Shown one piece after another: positions 58,675-64,000 of a DNA stretch of 64,000 nucleotides. A model generated the notes under the pieces. The model ran no database searches and was not told the DNA's origin. It saw only the letters and a list, made by a program, of their open reading frames with translations. The position numbers and the translations under genes are program-made. This stretch comes from Enterovibrio coralii. Its GTDB lineage: Bacteria > Pseudomonadota > Gammaproteobacteria > Enterobacterales > Vibrionaceae. The DNA lies in contig NZ_LNTY01000006.1 in NCBI RefSeq assembly GCF_001559595.1, forward strand, positions 62,001 through 126,000, read 5' to 3'. Numbering within the stretch: the stretch's first letter is position 1; each line of letters starts with the position of its first letter.

Positions 58675-59619
58675 TTAACTTGTGCAAGCAAGCTCTGTCC
58701 TGTTGTGGTTGTTGCGACTCAAGTTTCGATACTGCTTTGGGGTTACACCTAAGTAGGTTTGAAACGTTTGATAAAATCGGCTCGATGAATTGAATCCCAC
58801 TGTCAACGATATATCTAAAATTGACCGTTCAGTCTCACTCAGCAACGCTCTAGCGTGGTTCACACGCATTGCGGTGATGTATTGCTTAATCGTCATCTGC
58901 ATGACGCGTTGGAATAAACCCATGGCGTAGTTAGCATGCAAACCGACATGTGATGCAATCTGATTAACGGTTAACGCTGTGTCATGGTGAGAGGCAATAT
59001 ACTCAAGCATTTGGCTGACATAGAACTGTGAGTGTTTTGATACGCCATTTTGATTGGCGCGCTCAACATGACTACTCAGTAATGACGTCCAACCGTCAAA
59101 GCAAATTCTTTTCAACATCAGACAAATTTCATCGGATGACAATTGTCTTCTGTTTGCATCTGGATGCTTTGTTTCTAGCTCCCAACGGTTAATCTCGAAC
59201 TCACTCACGATATCAATTGCTTTTGATTGCAGCACGACACCATGTGTCACCTGATTAATGAGTTCTTTGCTGAGAGGCCAAGAAAGAAATAAATGGATGG
59301 GGATGTTGATAATACCCATGTTGTGGCTTTGGCCTGCATTGGTTAGACGATGGGGAACGGATGCCCAAAACAAGCCAACATGTCCTCTTTGTATGGTCAC
59401 ATCTTCGCCATTGATGACGTAATCGATGTCATCACCAAACGGAATATTCATTTCGATCTGCCCGTGCCAGTGGGCGGTGGGCATGCTGTGAGGTTTACGC
59501 AACTCTATATCAATTTGTTCATACGACGAGAAAAGAGAGAGGGGACTTACAGATATGTTGTCGTCCGTATAGTGCATTTGAGGTGGAGCACCAATCTTTG
59601 ACGTCTTTTCTAGTACCAC
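58675..59619 (-). CDS. melR: AraC-family regulator MelR
   Basis: The 314-aa product has an N-terminal cupin-like sensor domain (HWHGQIEMNIPFGDDIDYVI) and a C-terminal pair of AraC helix-turn-helix motifs (LTVNQIASHVGLHANYAMGLF and ISLTVGFNSSSRFYQTFQ). It is divergent from melA and melB, the arrangement of the melibiose operon, and of MelR length. By family it activates melAB when melibiose is bound, usually with CRP. Confidence 0.87.
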   Translation of the reverse strand: MVLEKTSKIGAPPQMHYTDDNISVSPLSLFSSYEQIDIELRKPHSMPTAHWHGQIEMNIPFGDDIDYVINGEDVTIQRGHVGLFWASVPHRLTNAGQSHNMGIINIPIHLFLSWPLSKELINQVTHGVVLQSKAIDIVSEFEINRWELETKHPDANRRQLSSDEICLMLKRICFDGWTSLLSSHVERANQNGVSKHSQFYVSQMLEYIASHHDTALTVNQIASHVGLHANYAMGLFQRVMQMTIKQYITAMRVNHARALLSETERSILDISLTVGFNSSSRFYQTFQTYLGVTPKQYRNLSRNNHNRTELACTS

Positions 59620-59958
59620 AATAGATCCTTAGGAAACAGCACACTTAAGCTGAAAAAACTCGTCTCTTTATTATCAGTGAACTTATTCAATATCTATGCG
59701 GAGTGTCATACTCTCAATTTTACGTGTTGATTAATTAGTTATTAATGAGAAGGCCGTTAACTTTTCTTGGAGAAAGGCAAGTGAGGCATGAAAACATCAG
59801 GAAAATCATCGATTTTGTCCTGTTTTATAAGATTTTTTAGGTTGCGACGATAAAACTGAGAAAATGGGAATTTCATTACAGGAAGCGTGAAGATTAAAGA
59901 ATTCATTTAGGGGTAATGTTCTTAGCAGACAACACATCTGTTAATAGGAACAACGAAA
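59620..59958. promoter_or_regulatory. melR-melA divergent control region
   Basis: This 339-base AT-rich gap holds both promoters. An interrupted palindrome at 59798-59822 has CAGGA and TCCTG arms with AAATC/GATTT inside, a plausible MelR site. I see no strong CRP match. The melA ribosome site is weak (AGGAAC). Confidence 0.45.
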
Positions 59959-61311
59959 ATGAGAAACCCTAAAATAACGTTTATTGGTGCCGGCTCTACG
60001 ATCTTCGTAAAAAATATTCTTGGCGATGTTTTTCACAAGTCAGCCTTAAAAAATGCAGATATTGCGTTGATGGATATCGACGCTACGCGTTTGGAAGAAT
60101 CACAAATCGTTGTCAGTAAGCTGATGCAATCAGCCAATGCCAATGGTGTTATCTCTTGTTACATGGATCAAAAGGAAGCATTGAAAGGTGCTGACTTCGT
60201 GGTTGTCGCCTTCCAAATCGGCGGATACGAGCCATGTACCGTTACTGACTTTGAGGTATGTAAGCGCCATGGTCTTGAGCAGACCATTGCAGATACCTTG
60301 GGTCCTGGCGGCATCATGCGTTCTTTGCGCACAATCCCTCATCTATGGCAGATTTGTGAAGACATGACGGAAGTTTGTCCAAATGCCACCATGCTGAATT
60401 ACGTAAACCCAATGGCAATGAACACGTGGGCGATGTATGAAAAGTATCCTCATATCAAGCAAGTGGGTCTTTGTCACTCCGTTCAAGGTACTGCTGAGGA
60501 GCTAGCAAGAGATTTAGATATCGATTACAGCGAGCTTCGTTATACCTGTGCGGGTATCAACCACATGGCGTATTACTTAACCTTCGAAAAGAAAAACGAG
60601 ACTGGCGAATACAAAGATATATACCCAGATCTTCTTGCGGCTTTTGAAAGTGGAAAAGCACCGAAACCTTCTACAAGCCATGGCGGGCGTTGTCAAAACC
60701 TCGTGCGCTACGAAATGTTTAAAAAGTTGGGATACTTTGTCACAGAGTCTTCCGAACACTTCTCTGAATATACGCCTTACTTCATCAAACCGAATCGTCC
60801 TGATCTGATTGAACGCTACAGCGTGCCGTTGGATGAATATCCAAAACGCTGTGTTGAACAGATAGCAGCATGGAAACAAGATCTTGAAGACTTTAAAAAT
60901 GCAGAAAGGATCGATGTAAAAGACTCTCATGAGTATGCCAGCACCATTATGAATTCAATTTGGACAGGTACTCCAAGCGTTATTTACGGCAACGTTAAAA
61001 ATGACGGACTCATCGACAACCTACCTCAAGGCTGTTGTGTTGAGGTTGCCTGCCTTGTTGATGCTAATGGTGTGCAGCCAACCAAAGTGGGCAAATTGCC
61101 AAGCCATCTTGCGGCATTAATGCAAACCAATGTGAACGTCCAAACCCTGCTGACGGAAGCCATTTTGACCGAGAACCGAGACCGTGTTTATCACGCCGCT
61201 ATGTTGGATCCTCACACAGCAGCCGTGTTAGGGATTGAAGAAATATACGCGCTGGTGGATGACTTAATCGAGTCTCATGGCGATTGGTTGCCAGCTTGGG
61301 TTCGAAAGTAA
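59959..61311 (+). CDS. melA: Alpha-galactosidase MelA (GH4)
   Basis: The 450-aa glycoside hydrolase family 4 enzyme uses NAD and Mn to cleave melibiose to galactose and glucose. The N-terminal NAD fold is KITFIGAGSTIFVKNIL. The metal-ligand Cys is in VGLCHSVQGT and the His in CAGINHMAYY. Length is as in E. coli MelA (451 aa). It is followed by melB. Confidence 0.95.
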   Translation: MRNPKITFIGAGSTIFVKNILGDVFHKSALKNADIALMDIDATRLEESQIVVSKLMQSANANGVISCYMDQKEALKGADFVVVAFQIGGYEPCTVTDFEVCKRHGLEQTIADTLGPGGIMRSLRTIPHLWQICEDMTEVCPNATMLNYVNPMAMNTWAMYEKYPHIKQVGLCHSVQGTAEELARDLDIDYSELRYTCAGINHMAYYLTFEKKNETGEYKDIYPDLLAAFESGKAPKPSTSHGGRCQNLVRYEMFKKLGYFVTESSEHFSEYTPYFIKPNRPDLIERYSVPLDEYPKRCVEQIAAWKQDLEDFKNAERIDVKDSHEYASTIMNSIWTGTPSVIYGNVKNDGLIDNLPQGCCVEVACLVDANGVQPTKVGKLPSHLAALMQTNVNVQTLLTEAILTENRDRVYHAAMLDPHTAAVLGIEEIYALVDDLIESHGDWLPAWVRK

Positions 61312-61465
61312 TCCTGCTTTAGCCGAACACTTAAAACAAATGAAAGAATACCAATAACGAATGCCCTGGCGGAAAAACCTTCTTTATTGGAAGAAGGCTC
61401 CGTCACGGGTAACCCTACGATCTACATCATTCCGCCTCCCAAAATATGGAGGCAAAGGAGTCCAA

Positions 61466-62890
61466 ATGAGCGTGTCAATGAACACCAAACTAAGCTACGG
61501 CTTTGGTGCTTTCGGTAAAGATTTTGCCATTGTGATCGTCTATATGTACTTGATGTACTATTACACGGATGTAATAGGTGTTTCAGCCGGTATTGTTGGA
61601 ACAATATTCCTCATTGCGAGGATTTGGGATGCGGTAAATGACCCAATTATGGGTTGGATAGTAAACAATACTCGCTCCCGTTGGGGTAAGTTCAAACCTT
61701 GGATTCTCATCGGTACAATCGCTAATTCCGTGGTGTTATTCATGCTTTTCAGTGCCCACCATTTTGAAGGCACCACGTTGATTGTTTATATTGCGGTCAC
61801 CTATATCCTCTGGGGCATGACATATACCCTCATGGATATCCCTTTTTGGTCATTAGTCCCTACGCTCACCTTGGATAAAAGAGAGCGTGAAGAACTGGTT
61901 CCATATCCTCGTTTCTTTGCAAGTCTTGCCGGTTTTGTAACAGGTGCGATTGCGCTACCGTTCGTAGACAAGGTGGGTGGGGATGACAAAGGGTTAGGCT
62001 TTCAAATGTTCACACTTGTGTTGATTGCCTTCTTTGTTGCCTCAACATTTATTACGTTACGCAACGTTAATGAACGCTACTCTTCGAGTTCGACTGAGGA
62101 TTATGCGCAAGACGAAAAAGTATCGTTCAAAGACATGGTGTCCCTCATTTATAAGAACTCGCAACTGTCTTGTCTTCTTGGTATGGCGTTGTCATACAAT
62201 CTTGCAACTAACATTATCACTGCGTTCGCCATCTACTACTTTACCTATGTTATTGGTGACCCAGACCTATTCCCTTACTACATGGCGTATGCGGGTATAG
62301 CTAACTTGATAACGCTTGTCCTGTTTCCTAAGCTGGCCAAATTCTTCTCTCGAAGAGTATTGTGGGCATGTGCGTCAAGCTTCCCAATTTTAGGCAGTCT
62401 TGTGCTGATTTATATCGGAGCAACAGGTCAACCAAGCGTGTTCTTAATTTCAGCTGCGGGTGTGCTGCTGCAAATTGGTACCGCACTATTTTGGGTACTG
62501 AATGTCATCATGGTTGCGGACACCGTGGACTACGGTGAATACAAGCTGGGCGTGCGTTGTGAAAGTATCGCATACGCTGTTCAAACCATGGTGGTGAAGG
62601 CAGGTTCAGCGTTTGCCGCATTCTTCATCGGTATTGCATTGACCGCGGTTGATTATGTACCCAATGTTGAGCAAAGCGCAGACACAATCTTTGGCATGCA
62701 ATGTGTGATGATTGGTTTGCCAAGTTTCTTCTTTGCTATCGCGTTGGCAATCTACTTTAAGTACTACAAGCTAAACGGTGCTTATCATCAGAAAATTCAG
62801 GATCACCTGACTGCGAAATACGACCGTATCTCAGATGACCCTCAGCAAGATGCCACCGATTGTACTGTTAAACCTGCTCCGGCCGTTTAA
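61466..62890 (+). CDS. melB: Melibiose/sodium symporter MelB
   Basis: The 474-aa GPH-family symporter has 12 helices. Typical stretches are [36 protein letters not shown] (with Asp residues of the cation site), [15 protein letters not shown] and [20 protein letters not shown]. The ATG at 61466 has AAAGGAG upstream; an in-frame ATG at 61361 adds 35 residues unlike the family. It is co-transcribed with melA. Confidence 0.93.
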   Translation: MSVSMNTKLSYGFGAFGKDFAIVIVYMYLMYYYTDVIGVSAGIVGTIFLIARIWDAVNDPIMGWIVNNTRSRWGKFKPWILIGTIANSVVLFMLFSAHHFEGTTLIVYIAVTYILWGMTYTLMDIPFWSLVPTLTLDKREREELVPYPRFFASLAGFVTGAIALPFVDKVGGDDKGLGFQMFTLVLIAFFVASTFITLRNVNERYSSSSTEDYAQDEKVSFKDMVSLIYKNSQLSCLLGMALSYNLATNIITAFAIYYFTYVIGDPDLFPYYMAYAGIANLITLVLFPKLAKFFSRRVLWACASSFPILGSLVLIYIGATGQPSVFLISAAGVLLQIGTALFWVLNVIMVADTVDYGEYKLGVRCESIAYAVQTMVVKAGSAFAAFFIGIALTAVDYVPNVEQSADTIFGMQCVMIGLPSFFFAIALAIYFKYYKLNGAYHQKIQDHLTAKYDRISDDPQQDATDCTVKPAPAV

Positions 62891-62903
62891 TCGTTAACCT
62901 TCC

Positions 62904-62955
62904 GCTCCTGTTCAAAGCCTTTGAGTAAATTATCGGTTTGAACAGGAGCAATTCA
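62904..62955 (+). terminator. Hairpin terminator after melB
   Basis: GCTCCTGTTCAAA and TTTGAACAGGAGC form a perfect 13-bp stem over a 20-base loop. The T-run is weak. Confidence 0.65.
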
Positions 62956-62956
62956 T

Positions 62957-63130
62957 TTAATTCGTGCTGTTATTCTCAGTCGCCTTTGCTCGTCGACATC
63001 GTTCGGAGCAGTACTTCACTTCCTCCCAACATCGTTCCCACTTTTTCCGCCAAGAGAAAGGGCGTTCGCAAACTACACAAACTTTGCTTGGTAGCTGGGA
63101 CTTATTGCCTTTGTAGCTGTACCTTGGCAT
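62957..63130 (-). CDS. DUF2256 small Cys-rich protein
   Basis: The 57-aa protein carries a probable zinc-binding pattern VCVVCERPF with YCSERCRR, around SWRKKWERCW, the whole DUF2256 consensus. AAGGG precedes the ATG. It lies 11 bases after the TIGR03643 gene, with which it often pairs. No function is known for the family. Confidence 0.85.
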   Translation of the reverse strand: MPRYSYKGNKSQLPSKVCVVCERPFSWRKKWERCWEEVKYCSERCRRAKATENNSTN

Positions 63131-63141
63131 TCAGAAGCCCT

Positions 63142-63393
63142 TTATCTCTGTTTGTATTGGGTTGGACAATATCCACGTGATATATCCGGATGTCTTAGCT
63201 TTAGATGCTTTGTTGCTCGTCCGCTGACGCGTTTACGCCACAGCTTAAAGCTAGAACGCTTGAGTTCTCTGCGCATTAAGGTAATGACCTCTGACTCGCT
63301 TAATCCATAAAGACCTTCGATTGCTTCAAAGGGCGTTCTATCTTCCCACGCCATTTCGATGATTCTTGATGTGTCTTCGTCACTAAAGTGCAT
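63142..63393 (-). CDS. TIGR03643 family small protein
   Basis: This 83-aa protein matches the TIGR03643 consensus almost throughout: IIEMAWEDRTPFEAIEGLYG, then EVITLMRRELKRSSFKLWRK and RVSGRATKH. It looks like a small helix-turn-helix-type protein. It is co-transcribed with the DUF2256 gene. In other bacteria such pairs lie near photolyase/cryptochrome genes, not seen here. Confidence 0.88.
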   Translation of the reverse strand: MHFSDEDTSRIIEMAWEDRTPFEAIEGLYGLSESEVITLMRRELKRSSFKLWRKRVSGRATKHLKLRHPDISRGYCPTQYKQR

Positions 63394-63465
63394 AGCTGCT
63401 GATAGTTTGTTGATTGTCAGAGTATTACGGCCGGGTGTGCGTTTTAGATTGGTTGGTTTTTCCCG

Positions 63466-63496
63466 AAAAAAGAGAGCCGCTGCATAGGCAACGGCT
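63466..63496 (-). terminator. Terminator of the edge TRAP operon
   Basis: On the minus strand, AGCCGTTGC and GCAGCGGCT (one mismatch) pair over CTAT, followed by CTCTTTTTTC, 29 bases after the dctM stop. Confidence 0.75.
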
Positions 63497-63525
63497 TTGG
63501 TTCTTTCGACGCAAAGCGGTATGAG

Positions 63526-64000
63526 TCAGTACCCCAAGAACACCTCGGGCAAGATTAAAGAAATCCCTGGTACAAAGGTGATGATCAGTAATGCGCCAAT
63601 CAACACGAACACCCAAGGCAATATTCGCCTTGCTATTCGTTCAAAGGGTATCTCGCCAACCTGCGCAGCCATAAAGAGGTTGGCACCGAGTGGTGGTGTC
63701 ACAAAGCCGATTGCTAACGCCACAATCATCACAATGCCAAAGTGCACCAAATCGACATCGAGCTTGGTGAGCACGGGCAGGAGCACGGGAGTGAGAATAA
63801 CAATCGAGGCTAACGTTTCGAGAAAGGTGCCGATAATCAGCAAGAGCACGATAATGGCAACCAATACCAAGTACTTGTTCTCCGTGATGGAAAGAACAAA
63901 CTGCGCAAGTTCTGTCGGGATTTTCTCCAACGCGATTATGCGCCCAAAGGCTACCGATGCGCCGATGATGACCAAAACTGCAGAGACCAACATGGCGGAT
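63526..64000 (-). CDS. TRAP transporter large permease DctM, 3' part (runs off window)
   Basis: This is the C-terminal 157 or so residues of a third DctM protein: IGTFLETLASIVILTPVLLP and IGFVTPPLGANLFMAAQVGE are standard. The start and the other TRAP subunits lie beyond the window. The substrate is unknown. Confidence 0.88.
   Translation of the reverse strand, partial: SAMLVSAVLVIIGASVAFGRIIALEKIPTELAQFVLSITENKYLVLVAIIVLLLIIGTFLETLASIVILTPVLLPVLTKLDVDLVHFGIVMIVALAIGFVTPPLGANLFMAAQVGEIPFERIARRILPWVFVLIGALLIITFVPGISLILPEVFLGY

Noticed and set aside
63425-63616. A 63-codon minus-strand frame near the right edge
   Set aside because: It overlaps the end of dctM and its terminator and resembles no family.

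Overview
The window is a stretch of a Gram-negative gammaproteobacterial chromosome, most likely Vibrionaceae (perhaps the Grimontia/Enterovibrio side of the family). The evidence is a close LuxT-type regulator at 28393, the order of the glycine-cleavage genes around an XRE-cupin regulator, a DnaJ-related protein, DUF406, MdlAB and MelRAB. No tRNA, rRNA or CRISPR array was seen. Many conserved genes are split by what looks like a single missing base. Restoring one base per break gives family-typical lengths in almost every case, so either the assembly carries many indel errors or this is unusual decay; the affected genes are typed as pseudogenes and described as whole genes.

Layout. 1-9.6 kb: a degenerate EAL/LuxR-type regulator, then a glutathione block (gshA, mdlA, mdlB and a eukaryotic-type glutathione synthetase) ending at a terminator, followed by a SigZ-like ECF sigma factor. 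9.6-12.3 kb: a lipoprotein with a C-terminal membrane helix and a membrane-anchored sulfotransferase. 12.4-19.5 kb: glycine and serine catabolism (gcvP, gcvH and sdaA on the minus strand; XRE-cupin regulator and gcvT on the plus strand), with two copies of a palindrome in the divergent gap. 19.6-30.3 kb: DnaJ-related protein, EamA exporter, large hybrid sensor kinase with a REC-HPt partner, DUF406 protein, acyl-CoA synthetase, luxT and ackA.

30.3-57.1 kb is accessory DNA that appears to have entered at the 3' end of ackA. The ackA terminator is cut by an IS3-family remnant, and a diverged copy of the ackA tail plus terminator reappears at 37.64-37.75 kb. A more decayed copy seems to lie at 57.01-57.08 kb. 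The first segment (30.3-37.6 kb) holds a tightly overlapping minus-strand operon that I cannot match to a described system: a MotA/TolQ/ExbB-like channel, two small single-pass proteins that each carry an Asp at the start of the helix as ExbD and MotB do, and several exported Cys-containing proteins. This is the best candidate for an undescribed system.

The second segment (37.8-57.0 kb) is a C2-sulfonate catabolic island. An IclR regulator, a GMC oxidoreductase and a TRAP transporter resemble the isethionate genes iseR-iseJ-iseKLM. A second IclR regulator, xsc, tauX-like, tauY-like, a second TRAP transporter (tauKLM-like) and a short pta form a taurine branch. Both branches would meet at sulfoacetaldehyde; Xsc yields acetyl phosphate and sulfite, and Pta, or AckA next door, would use the acetyl phosphate. 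Two unexpected partners are a CobS/CobT-like AAA+/VWA pair divergent from xsc and an FRG-domain protein translationally coupled to pta.

57.2-64 kb: a small conserved protein, an MscS-type channel, the melibiose genes melR/melA/melB, a DUF2256/TIGR03643 small-protein pair, and the 3' part of another TRAP large permease running off the end.
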